5,387 nt of DNA from DASWKG01 sp036396755 (GTDB lineage: Bacteria > Actinomycetota > UBA4738 > CALAEC01): NCBI GenBank assembly GCA_036396755.1, contig DASWKG010000095.1, forward strand, positions 1 to 5,387. The letters run 5' to 3'. Below, piece by piece: positions 1 to 5,387 of the stretch; within the stretch, counting starts at the first letter, position 1; the number at the start of each line of letters is the position of its first letter. Below the pieces are notes generated by a model. That model saw nothing but the letters and a program-made list of their open reading frames with translations, was not told the DNA's origin and did no database searches. The position numbers were made by a program, and so were the translations under genes.

Positions 1-7
1 GCGAGGC

Positions 8-33
8 CTGCTGGGAGCAGTGACGCCCGGGCG
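8..33. other. Two short GC-rich inverted repeats past the end of the first gene
   Basis: CTGCT and AGCAG (8-12 and 16-20) flank a GGG loop, and a perfect 10-bp palindrome CGCCCGGGCG occupies 24-33. Both lie just beyond the stop codon of the minus-strand gene that ends at 43. No T-tract follows on either strand, so an intrinsic terminator is not demonstrated. In DNA this GC-rich such short repeats can arise by chance. Bases 1-42 otherwise show no recognisable gene; a plus-strand gene could end at TGA 21-23 or TAG 44-46, but too little of it is present to decide. Confidence 0.2.
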
Positions 34-42
34 GTGTCCGAC

Positions 43-501
43 CTAGCTCGACGGCTGGGATCCCGAGAGGCCGTTCTCGTTCGCGCGGGCGATCGCGGCG
101 CGGATCGCGCCCGGGATCTGCTGTCTCAGGCGCTCCGCCGGTCCGTCGAGCGGCTCGATCCCCAGATCCTCGAGCGTCCGGCCAAGCCCGAGGCCGTGCC
201 AGCGCTCCAGGGTGCTCGCAGCCTCCCCCCAGGCGCTCGAGTCGCCCATCATGCGGGCCGCCAGCCGCGCGTCGGGTGGGGCGTCGTGTGCCTGGCGGCT
301 GAACTCGGTGGCCATGACCGACAGGAGCCTGACGGCCTCCGAGGACATATCGATCTGGAGCGACCGGAGGTGCTCGAGGAGCGCGGGCGAGGCGAACACC
401 CGCTGCTCCATCTCCCGCCCGTACGCGACGTAGCTGAGGTAGGCGTCGGGGGATGCGGGCGGGAACAGAACCTCGATCTCGGGCATGGTTGCATTGTCCA
501 T
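43..501 (-). CDS. Hypothetical soluble protein, 152 aa
   Basis: I do not recognise this family and assign no function. The product is 152 residues with no signal peptide and no membrane segment, so it is probably cytoplasmic. The N-terminal part (about 8-30) mixes aromatic and proline residues and is followed by helix-like, charged stretches at about 38-70 and 75-101. The C-terminal third includes GLGLGRTLEDLGIEPLDG (103-120) and an Ala/Arg-rich helix (about 121-141) before a polar tail. Third codon positions are overwhelmingly G or C in this frame, which separates it from the overlapping shadow frames. The start at 501 is an ATG; a second ATG is at residue 6 (484-486). Neither has a strong Shine-Dalgarno (GGACTCGG precedes the first), so the start could be five residues later. 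The gene is divergent from the MMPL transporter across a 123-base spacer, which permits but does not prove shared regulation. Confidence 0.75.
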   Translation of the reverse strand: MDNATMPEIEVLFPPASPDAYLSYVAYGREMEQRVFASPALLEHLRSLQIDMSSEAVRLLSVMATEFSRQAHDAPPDARLAARMMGDSSAWGEAASTLERWHGLGLGRTLEDLGIEPLDGPAERLRQQIPGAIRAAIARANENGLSGSQPSS

Positions 502-525
502 CCGAGTCCGTCGCGACGCAACGGA

Positions 526-535
526 ACCGGCCGGT
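526..535. repeat. 10-bp palindrome in the first divergent spacer
   Basis: ACCGGCCGGT is a perfect palindrome 25 bases before the minus-strand gene's start at 501. Its core CGGCCGGTC (528-536) recurs as a direct repeat at 593-601 in the same spacer. It could be an operator half of a divergent control region, but GC-rich palindromes of this size are common in such genomes. Confidence 0.25.
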
Positions 536-544
536 CCGAGCAGC

Positions 545-550
545 TAGAGT
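545..550 (+). promoter_or_regulatory. Possible -10 element for the MMPL gene
   Basis: TAGAGT fits the TAnnnT form of an actinobacterial -10 hexamer and lies in the spacer about 75 bases before the MMPL start. The hexamer 17 bases further upstream (CGGAAC, 522-527) is a poor match to TTGACA, so support rests on the -10 alone. It is the most AT-rich point in an otherwise GC-rich spacer. Confidence 0.2.
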
Positions 551-584
551 GATGAGCCGTCGGCGGCGGAAGCCTGCTCGACTG

Positions 585-599
585 CCGGCCTACGGCCGG
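585..599. repeat. Inverted repeat upstream of the MMPL gene
   Basis: CCGGCC-tac-GGCCGG has perfect 6-bp arms around a 3-base loop, ending 25 bases before the transporter start. If transcription starts near the candidate -10 at 545-550, this would lie in the 5' leader and could fold as a small hairpin; otherwise it could be a repressor site. No regulator gene is adjacent, so its role is unknown. Confidence 0.3.
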
Positions 600-612
600 T
601 CGGCGCGACGAC

Positions 613-619
613 GGGGGGA
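613..619 (+). promoter_or_regulatory. Shine-Dalgarno for the MMPL gene
   Basis: GGGGGGA ends five bases before the ATG at 625. This purine run fixes the start of the transporter, and the predicted first membrane helix falls where expected from it. Confidence 0.6.
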
Positions 620-624
620 AGCGG

Positions 625-2775
625 ATGCTCGAACGACTGGCTCGGTGGTGCTACCGGCATCGGTGGCGTGTGGTGATCCTCTGGATCGTTTCCCTCGTGG
701 GGAGCATCGCGCTCATGAACGTGGCCGGTGGCGAGTACACGGCCGACTTCACGCTCCCGGGGTCCGAGTCGCAGGAAGCCCTCGACCTGCTCGAGGAGCG
801 GTTCCCCGCGCGGTCGGGCGACACGGCGACGATCGTGTTCCGAGCGGAGGACGGGGTGAACGATCCCGCCGTCCGGACCTCCATGGAGGACCTGTTCGCC
901 GAGATCGGCGAGCTGCCGCACGTCGTCGCGGTGGTCGGCCCGTACGGTGAGGAGGGCGCCCGGCAGGTGTCGCCGGAGGGGGCGATCGCGTTCGCGGAGG
1001 TCCAGTTCGACCTCGGCACCGGCGAGATCCCCCTCGAGGTGATCCAACGCCTGATCCAGCTCGGTGAGGAGGCAGCCTCCCCCGGGCTCCAGATCGAGTT
1101 CGGTGGGCCCCCGATCGCGCAGGCGCAGTTCGAGCCGCCGGGCGGGGCCGAATCGGTCGGGTTCCTCGCGGCGATCATCATCCTCCTGATCACCTTCGGC
1201 TCGCTCCTCGCGATGCTCCTGCCGCTCGTCACGGCGGGCATCGGCATCGGGATCGGGCTGTCGCTGATCCTCCTGATGGCCAACGTCCTCAACGTGCCGA
1301 ACTTCACGCCGCAGGTCGCCTCGATGATCGGCATCGGCGTTGGCATCGACTACGCGCTGTTCATCGTGACGCGCTACCGCCAGCACCTGCACGAGGGGAT
1401 GGATCCCGAGCGATCGATCGTCGTGGCGCTCAGCACGTCGGGACGCGCCGTCGTCTTCGCCGGTGTCATCGTGGTCATCTCGTTCCTCGGGATCCTCCTC
1501 ATGGGGTTCCCGTTCATCGAGGGGGTCGCCGTCGGCGGTGCGTCCGCCGTGCTGGTCACGATGCTCGCCTCGATCACCCTGCTGCCCGCGCTGATCGGGT
1601 TCGTCGGTCGGAACATCGACCGGTTCCACATCCCGCGTCTCCGCCGCGTGGAGACGACGGGCGAGCGTTCGTTCTGGTTCCGCTGGAGCCGCATCATCCA
1701 GCGCCGCCCGTGGACGACCGGGATCGCGGGCCTCGCCGTGCTGGTCACGCTCACGATCCCGCTCTTCTCGATCCGGCTCGGGCTCGCCGACGCCGGCAAC
1801 GACCCCGAGGACCTCACCACGCGACGGGCCTACGACCTGCTGTCCCAGGGGTTCGGCCCCGGCTTCAACGGCCCCTTCCTCCTGGTCGCCGAGGTCGACG
1901 GCCCGGGGGAACTGGCGACGCTCGAGGGCGTGGCGGCGTCCGTCCAGGGGGCCGACGGGGTGGCCTTCGTGTCGCCCCCCATCCCCAACGACCCCGTGGC
2001 TCCCACGGCGGCGATCCTGAGCGTGGTCCCCGCGACGTCACCGCAGGCGGTTGAGACCGAGCAGCTCGTGCGCCGGCTGCGCGAGGAGATCCTGCCCGAG
2101 GTGACCCGGGGCACCGGCGTCGAGGTGCTGGTCGGGGGCTTCACCGCGGCGGGGGTCGACTTCACCATCCTGTCGGGCGAGCGGCTCCCGGTCCTCATCG
2201 GGGCGGTCATCGCGGTCGCGTTCCTGCTGCTGCTCCTCGTGTTCCGCTCGATCGTGGTGCCGCTGAAGGCGGCGATCATGAACATCCTCTCGATCGGAGC
2301 GGCCTACGGGGTCATCGTCGCCGTCTTCCAGTGGGGATGGCTCGGCGGCGTGGTGGGCATCGGCAAGCCCGGGCCCTTCGAGGCGTGGGCTCCGATGATG
2401 CTGTTCACGATCCTCTTCGGCCTCTCGATGGACTACGAGATCTTCCTCCTGTCCCGGATCCGAGAGGACTACGTCAGGACCCGCGACAACGCGCTCTCGG
2501 TGGCGAACGGGGTCGCGACGACGGGCCGCGTGATCACCGCCGCCGCGGCGATCATGATCGCGGTCTTCATGTCGTTCGTGCTCGGGTTCGACATCCGGCA
2601 GATCAAGCTGCTCGGGCTGGGTCTGGCCGTCGCCGTGCTCGTCGACGCGACGATCGTCCGCATGGTCCTGGTCCCCGCGACCATGGAGCTGCTCGGCGAC
2701 GCGAACTGGTGGCTCCCCCGGTGGCTCGCGCGCATCTTGCCGAAGGTCCGGGTCGAGGGCTCCGCAGAACGCTAG
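625..2775 (+). CDS. MMPL/RND-family membrane transporter, 716 aa
   Basis: A complete MmpL-like exporter of the RND superfamily, expected to use the proton gradient to move lipids or other hydrophobic molecules across the cytoplasmic membrane. The substrate cannot be read from sequence. I see 12 likely membrane helices: one near residues 15-34, five at about 178-327, one at about 363-384 and five at about 522-685. Two extracytoplasmic domains (about 36-175 and 386-520) separate them. Each half carries the family's Asp-Tyr proton-relay pair: D242-Y243 in GIGVGIDYALFIVTRYR and D603-Y604 in FGLSMDYEIFLLSRIRE. In mycobacterial MmpL3 the equivalent pairs drive transport. The protein ends soon after helix 12 and lacks the long cytoplasmic tail of MmpL3, which is usual for the shorter actinobacterial members. 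The ATG has a good Shine-Dalgarno. The gene stands alone on its strand, and its TAG stop overlaps that of the convergent gene. The family call is firm; the cargo is unknown. Confidence 0.95.
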   Translation: MLERLARWCYRHRWRVVILWIVSLVGSIALMNVAGGEYTADFTLPGSESQEALDLLEERFPARSGDTATIVFRAEDGVNDPAVRTSMEDLFAEIGELPHVVAVVGPYGEEGARQVSPEGAIAFAEVQFDLGTGEIPLEVIQRLIQLGEEAASPGLQIEFGGPPIAQAQFEPPGGAESVGFLAAIIILLITFGSLLAMLLPLVTAGIGIGIGLSLILLMANVLNVPNFTPQVASMIGIGVGIDYALFIVTRYRQHLHEGMDPERSIVVALSTSGRAVVFAGVIVVISFLGILLMGFPFIEGVAVGGASAVLVTMLASITLLPALIGFVGRNIDRFHIPRLRRVETTGERSFWFRWSRIIQRRPWTTGIAGLAVLVTLTIPLFSIRLGLADAGNDPEDLTTRRAYDLLSQGFGPGFNGPFLLVAEVDGPGELATLEGVAASVQGADGVAFVSPPIPNDPVAPTAAILSVVPATSPQAVETEQLVRRLREEILPEVTRGTGVEVLVGGFTAAGVDFTILSGERLPVLIGAVIAVAFLLLLLVFRSIVVPLKAAIMNILSIGAAYGVIVAVFQWGWLGGVVGIGKPGPFEAWAPMMLFTILFGLSMDYEIFLLSRIREDYVRTRDNALSVANGVATTGRVITAAAAIMIAVFMSFVLGFDIRQIKLLGLGLAVAVLVDATIVRMVLVPATMELLGDANWWLPRWLARILPKVRVEGSAER

Positions 2776-4880
2776 GGGCGAGGCCCGAGCTCGACGGCCA
2801 GGCTGCCCCCGCAGCTGGCGCCGAGGCAGGCCCGGGCCCAGACCGCGCTTCCGGGGGGCACGGTCACGAGATCGGCGGTGAAGGTCCCGCCGCCGAGCGC
2901 CGCTGCTTCGAAGACGACCCCACTCTCGGGTGTGCCGACCGGGGCGACGCCGACCTCGACGCGACGCGCCGGCAGGACCAGGTTCGGAAGCGTGACCTCG
3001 TCGAGGGCGAGCCCCTCGCCGACCGCGTCCTCGCCGAGCGCCGCGAACGCGCGGACGGCGCTCAACGCGGTGCCCTCCGATGCGCCGAGCGCGGAGAGCG
3101 GGACCGAGGTGAGCAGGACGTTCCCGGCGGTTCCGTAGCCCCCGGGAAGGTCGTCGACCTGCACGCACGGGCTCACGTCGCACCGGTAGAGCGCGAAGAC
3201 GCCGGCGGGGGAGGGGAGGCTGACGCCCTGCCGTCGCACGATCCGGATCTCGTAGGGCGTCGATCCCACGGTGAGCCGGAGGCCGTAGAGGACGCCCGGC
3301 GCTCCGCCGGCGCTGCCGACACATGCCCCCAGGGTGGCGGCACACGCGGCGGCCGGCTCACGGAAGCCGGGAAGGTCGTTCACGTCGAGCCGAACGAGCA
3401 GGTCGCCCCGCTCGGGCCGGAACGCCACGATGGCCTCGGTCAGCTCGGCCCCGACGGCCGCCGAGCCGGGCACGGCGTCGGCCGCCGGGTCCGCGGCGGC
3501 GGAGACCGGCCCGCCGGAGAACGTCGCCCAGCCCGACACCGAGACGCCGTTCGCATCCTCGGAGATGTCGAGCGCTCCCACCCCGAGCGCGGGGCCCCCG
3601 TCGCGCACGAAGACGTCGGTGGAGCCGGCGGCGTCGCCGGCCACGAGGTTGGTCGAGTTGCTGTCGAACGCCACGAACCGCCCTCCGGCCGAGATCTCGC
3701 CGAACCCGGACCAGTTGTCCTGCGCCTCGCCGGCATCGGTGCGCGACGCTACCTCGGAGACGCCGGTCAGCCGGTCGTGCACCACCATGTTCAGCGCGCC
3801 GGGGATGCCGCCCGAGATGAGCCGCGGGTCGGCCGACTGGAAGAGCACGTACCGCCCGTCGGCCGACAGCGAGGTGTCGAGGAACGCGCTCGCCTCGGCC
3901 CCGTCGCTCGTCAGCGAGACCCGTTCGGTGGTGCCCGCGACGCGGTCGCGGACGAACGCGTCCGCGCTTCCGTTGAAGTCGTTGGGCACGAGGTTCGACG
4001 CGAGGCTCTGGAACGCGACGATGCGGCCGTCGTCGCTGATCGAGGGCGCGTAGGAGAGCGAGTTCGCCTCGGCGTCGTCGCTCGCGAGCGAGACGCGCTC
4101 GGTCGTGCCGGCCTGCCGGTCGCGCACGAAGATGTCCTGGGTGTTGTTGAGGTCGGAGGGCACCACATTGGAGGCGTAGCTGTAGAAGGCGGCGAACCGT
4201 CCGTCGGCCGAGATGACTCCTCCGCCCGACAACCCGGTGAGCTGGCCGCCGGTCGAAGAGACCGACAGGCGCTCGGTCCGGCGCTCGAGCCGGTCGAAGA
4301 CGAATACGTCGAAGCTGTTGTTCGTGTCGCCCGGCACCAGGTTCCCGGCGATGCTGTCGTACACCACGTACCGGCCGTCGGCGCTCAGGGTCGAGAAGAG
4401 CGAATCGGCGTTGCCGGCGGCGCCGGAGGTCGACCGGGACGCGAGCTCGATCGCCCCGGTCTCGAGGTCCTTCACGTACACGTGCTGACCCGCCACCCCC
4501 GGCACGAGGTTCGAGGCGACGCTCACGAAGGAGACGAACCGCCCGTCGTCGCTGACGGATGGGAATCGGGACACGCTGTCGGCGGGGGTTCCGTCGGCGG
4601 CCTCTGTGACCAGCGAGGTCGATCCCTCCTGCCGGTCGAACACGAAGATGTCGATCTGCTCGTTCGTATCTCCCGGCGCGAGGTTCGTCGCCCCGCTCTC
4701 GAAGGCGACGAAGCGGCCGTCGGCGCTGATGTCGGGGCGTCCGCTCTCTCCGTTCGCCTCGCCCGCTCCCGCGATGGACACGCGCTCGGTCCGGCCCGGG
4801 CGCGGGTGCGCGCTCGCCTGCGCCGAACCGATCAGGAGCGCGGCGAGGGCAAGCCCGATGAGGGGAGGGGAGTGACGCAT
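2772..4880 (-). CDS. Secreted PD40/TolB-like beta-propeller protein, 702 aa
   Basis: Numbering is from the ATG at 4880. Residues 1-24 are a signal peptide (MRHS, hydrophobic core, ASA before His25), so the protein is exported. Residues 30-429 hold seven repeats spaced 56-58 residues apart, each with an S-x-D-G-R-[FYI] turn, then NLVPGD and FVxDR; these match the PD40 (WD40-like) repeats of TolB-type propellers. Residues about 436-632 form a beta-rich domain with DPAADAVPG (464-472) and Cys513, 520, 567 and 572. A final beta-rich segment (about 636-702) carries Cys685 and Cys690. No catalytic motif, sortase signal or membrane anchor is visible, so it is probably released and could act as a binding or scaffold protein; that is inference. 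The frame stays open upstream to a GTG at 4928, but this would put 16 charged and polar residues before the signal peptide, so the ATG is preferred. Neither start has a clear Shine-Dalgarno, and leaderless translation is possible. Confidence 0.85.
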   Translation of the reverse strand: MRHSPPLIGLALAALLIGSAQASAHPRPGRTERVSIAGAGEANGESGRPDISADGRFVAFESGATNLAPGDTNEQIDIFVFDRQEGSTSLVTEAADGTPADSVSRFPSVSDDGRFVSFVSVASNLVPGVAGQHVYVKDLETGAIELASRSTSGAAGNADSLFSTLSADGRYVVYDSIAGNLVPGDTNNSFDVFVFDRLERRTERLSVSSTGGQLTGLSGGGVISADGRFAAFYSYASNVVPSDLNNTQDIFVRDRQAGTTERVSLASDDAEANSLSYAPSISDDGRIVAFQSLASNLVPNDFNGSADAFVRDRVAGTTERVSLTSDGAEASAFLDTSLSADGRYVLFQSADPRLISGGIPGALNMVVHDRLTGVSEVASRTDAGEAQDNWSGFGEISAGGRFVAFDSNSTNLVAGDAAGSTDVFVRDGGPALGVGALDISEDANGVSVSGWATFSGGPVSAAADPAADAVPGSAAVGAELTEAIVAFRPERGDLLVRLDVNDLPGFREPAAACAATLGACVGSAGGAPGVLYGLRLTVGSTPYEIRIVRRQGVSLPSPAGVFALYRCDVSPCVQVDDLPGGYGTAGNVLLTSVPLSALGASEGTALSAVRAFAALGEDAVGEGLALDEVTLPNLVLPARRVEVGVAPVGTPESGVVFEAAALGGGTFTADLVTVPPGSAVWARACLGASCGGSLAVELGPRP
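2797..2819 (+). terminator. Hairpin just past the MMPL stop, candidate terminator
   Basis: GCCAGGCTGC and GCAGCTGGC pair around a CCCC loop with one bulged G, giving a nine-pair stem 21 bases after the transporter stop. It lies inside the last codons of the convergent gene. There is no T-tract, so it is not a classical intrinsic terminator, though many actinobacterial terminators lack one. The coding sequence around ACLGASCGGS may produce the pairing by chance. Confidence 0.25.
3594..4793 (-). repeat. Seven-blade propeller repeat region within the secreted protein gene
   Basis: Blade cores (minus-strand coordinates) lie at about 4736-4599, 4562-4431, 4394-4257, 4220-4083, 4046-3909, 3875-3738 and 3698-3594. 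An extra first strand at 4793-4740 encodes RTERVS. The S-x-D-G-R turns begin at residues 52, 110, 166, 224, 282, 339 and 397; blade 7 has Gly399 in place of the Asp. Blades 4 and 5 are the most alike: in DNA, 4066-4137 and 3892-3963 are roughly three quarters identical by eye, with differences also at synonymous sites. This points to old duplication rather than a recent tandem expansion. Confidence 0.8.
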
Positions 4881-4882
4881 GC

Positions 4883-4894
4883 TCGAAGGTTCGA
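4883..4894. repeat. Short inverted repeat beside the propeller gene start
   Basis: TCGAA-gg-TTCGA has 5-bp arms and a 2-base centre, two bases upstream of the ATG at 4880. It occupies the position where a Shine-Dalgarno would be expected and none is present. It could be an operator overlapping the start, or chance. Confidence 0.2.
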
Positions 4895-4916
4895 CGACGG
4901 CCGGGCACGGGCCTTC

Positions 4917-4928
4917 GTGCACGTGCAC
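4917..4928. promoter_or_regulatory. Perfect 12-bp palindrome in the second divergent spacer, candidate operator
   Basis: GTGCACGTGCAC is a perfect palindrome that also reads as GTGCAC twice. It lies 36 bases before the propeller gene's ATG and about 113 bases before the GTG of the divergent exported-protein gene. The site is placed to control one or both genes as a regulator-binding site. No regulator gene is in the window and no clear -10/-35 pair is visible in 4881-5041, so this rests on symmetry and position alone. Confidence 0.35.
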
Positions 4929-5028
4929 AAAGGGCGCACCGACCTTCGCGGGATCGCGGCGTCGGGGCAGGAGCCCGAGCCGCCGCCGTCGAAACCTCTC
5001 GGTACCGCCCCGCCCACGCCCACGACCT

Positions 5029-5034
5029 GGAGGT
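5029..5034 (+). promoter_or_regulatory. Shine-Dalgarno for the truncated exported-protein gene
   Basis: GGAGGT is an ideal ribosome binding site, seven bases before the GTG at 5042. It decides the start: the other in-frame GTG (5033) overlaps this site itself and so has no usable one, and no in-frame ATG gives a full signal peptide. Confidence 0.8.
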
Positions 5035-5041
5035 GCCCAGC

Positions 5042-5387
5042 GTGCTCAGAGCCCGTCGCCTGATCCCGGCCATCCTGCCGCTCATGCTCGCAACCGGCCT
5101 GTCGGCGACGCCCGCCAACGGCGCCGATGAGCCGCCCGACCTCGGCCGGCCCTGCGACCCGCTCGACCCCGCCCTTTGCCTGCTTCCGTTCCCGAACGAC
5201 CGGTTCACCGCGGCCGATCCCACGACCGACACGGGCCGCCGGATCGACTTCCTGCCGGTCGAGATGCCGAGGAGCGTCACGGGCAAGCCGATCGACCCGA
5301 CGGAGTGGAACCGCAACGACGGGTTCTCGCCGGGTTCGATGCTCCTGACCTTCGCGCCCGGTCTCGACCTTCACCGCACCTGGGGAA
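5042..5387 (+). CDS. Exported protein, N-terminal 115 aa, cut by window end
   Basis: A GTG-initiated reading frame with no stop runs to the end of the window, so the C-terminus is missing. Residues 1-28 look like a signal peptide: basic start MLRARR, a hydrophobic core to about residue 20, and small residues ending near ANGA before Asp29. The mature part opens with C38DPLDPALC46 followed by LPFPNDRFT (48-56), then DTGRRIDF (63-70), GKPIDPTEWNRNDGFSPGS (81-99) and LTFAPGLDL. A PFPND motif early in the mature protein recalls the N-terminal region of large secreted bacterial lipase/esterase-type proteins (VolA/Pla-1-like), but the catalytic part is not here, so this is only a suggestion. The two Cys may form a disulfide. 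Third codon positions are strongly G/C throughout. The gene is divergent from the propeller gene across 161 bases. Confidence 0.8.
   Translation, partial: MLRARRLIPAILPLMLATGLSATPANGADEPPDLGRPCDPLDPALCLLPFPNDRFTAADPTTDTGRRIDFLPVEMPRSVTGKPIDPTEWNRNDGFSPGSMLLTFAPGLDLHRTWG

Noticed and set aside
34..552. Plus-strand open frame of 172 codons
   Set aside because: It is the complement of the 152-residue minus gene with poorer codon bias and a low-complexity Arg/Gly/Glu-rich product.
544..1629. Minus-strand open frame of 361 codons
   Set aside because: Antisense to the MMPL gene; the Asp/Glu/Arg/His-rich product reflects reverse reading of hydrophobic codons.
2038..3345. Minus-strand open frame of 435 codons
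   Set aside because: It spans the convergent junction, antisense to the MMPL 3' half and out of frame in the propeller gene. The translation is low-complexity Arg/Asp/Glu/His, typical of a shadow.
3594..4736. Tandem DNA repeat or CRISPR-like array
   Set aside because: The 168-177 base periodicity is explained by protein blades of 56-58 residues (plus core boundaries), with diverged DNA and no short identical repeats or spacers.
2331..5063. Plus-strand open frame of 910 codons
   Set aside because: It is antisense to the whole propeller gene and overlaps the MMPL end. Its Arg/Gly/Asp/Glu-rich, low-hydrophobicity translation and regular repeats mirror the propeller's codons; high G/C at third positions removes stops from the opposite strand.
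3358..5316. Minus-strand open frame of 652 codons
   Set aside because: It is an Arg-rich shifted frame of the propeller gene and crosses the divergent spacer and the truncated gene. It has no domain and no coding-type composition.
4832..5374. Minus-strand open frame of 180 codons across the divergent spacer
   Set aside because: It overlaps the signal-peptide regions of two better supported genes, has no ribosome binding site and has shadow-like composition.

Overview
The window is GC-rich DNA with strongly G/C-biased third codon positions, several long antisense shadow ORFs and purine-rich Shine-Dalgarno sites. Together with an MmpL-type transporter and a secreted propeller of PD40-like repeats, this suggests an actinomycetote chromosome (high-GC Gram-positive). 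The genus cannot be read from the sequence. There are no RNA genes, insertion sequences, CRISPR arrays or phage genes that I can support.

Layout. Positions 43-501 (minus) encode a 152-residue soluble orphan protein. A 123-base divergent spacer (502-624) separates it from a complete 12-TM MMPL/RND-family transporter (625-2775, plus). That gene runs head-on into a large secreted protein gene (2772-4880, minus), and the two genes share the four bases CTAG as their overlapping stop codons. The secreted protein has a signal peptide, seven PD40/TolB-like blades forming what looks like a closed beta-propeller, and a Cys-containing beta-rich C-terminal part. A second divergent spacer (4881-5041) holds a perfect 12-bp palindrome. 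It leads to a GTG-initiated, signal-peptide-bearing exported protein (5042 onward, plus) that is cut by the window edge and is easy to miss because its start is GTG and its stop lies outside.

How the genes might work together. Three of the four genes act at or beyond the membrane, but no two are co-directional neighbours, so there is no operon in the window and no direct evidence of a shared pathway. The secreted propeller gene and the truncated exported-protein gene are divergent and may share control through the 161-base spacer. This is inference. I did not find a convincing new multi-gene system. The points most worth checking are the unannotated truncated gene, the shared CTAG stops, the propeller's velcro closure with patchy calcium-type loops, and the palindrome in the divergent spacer.
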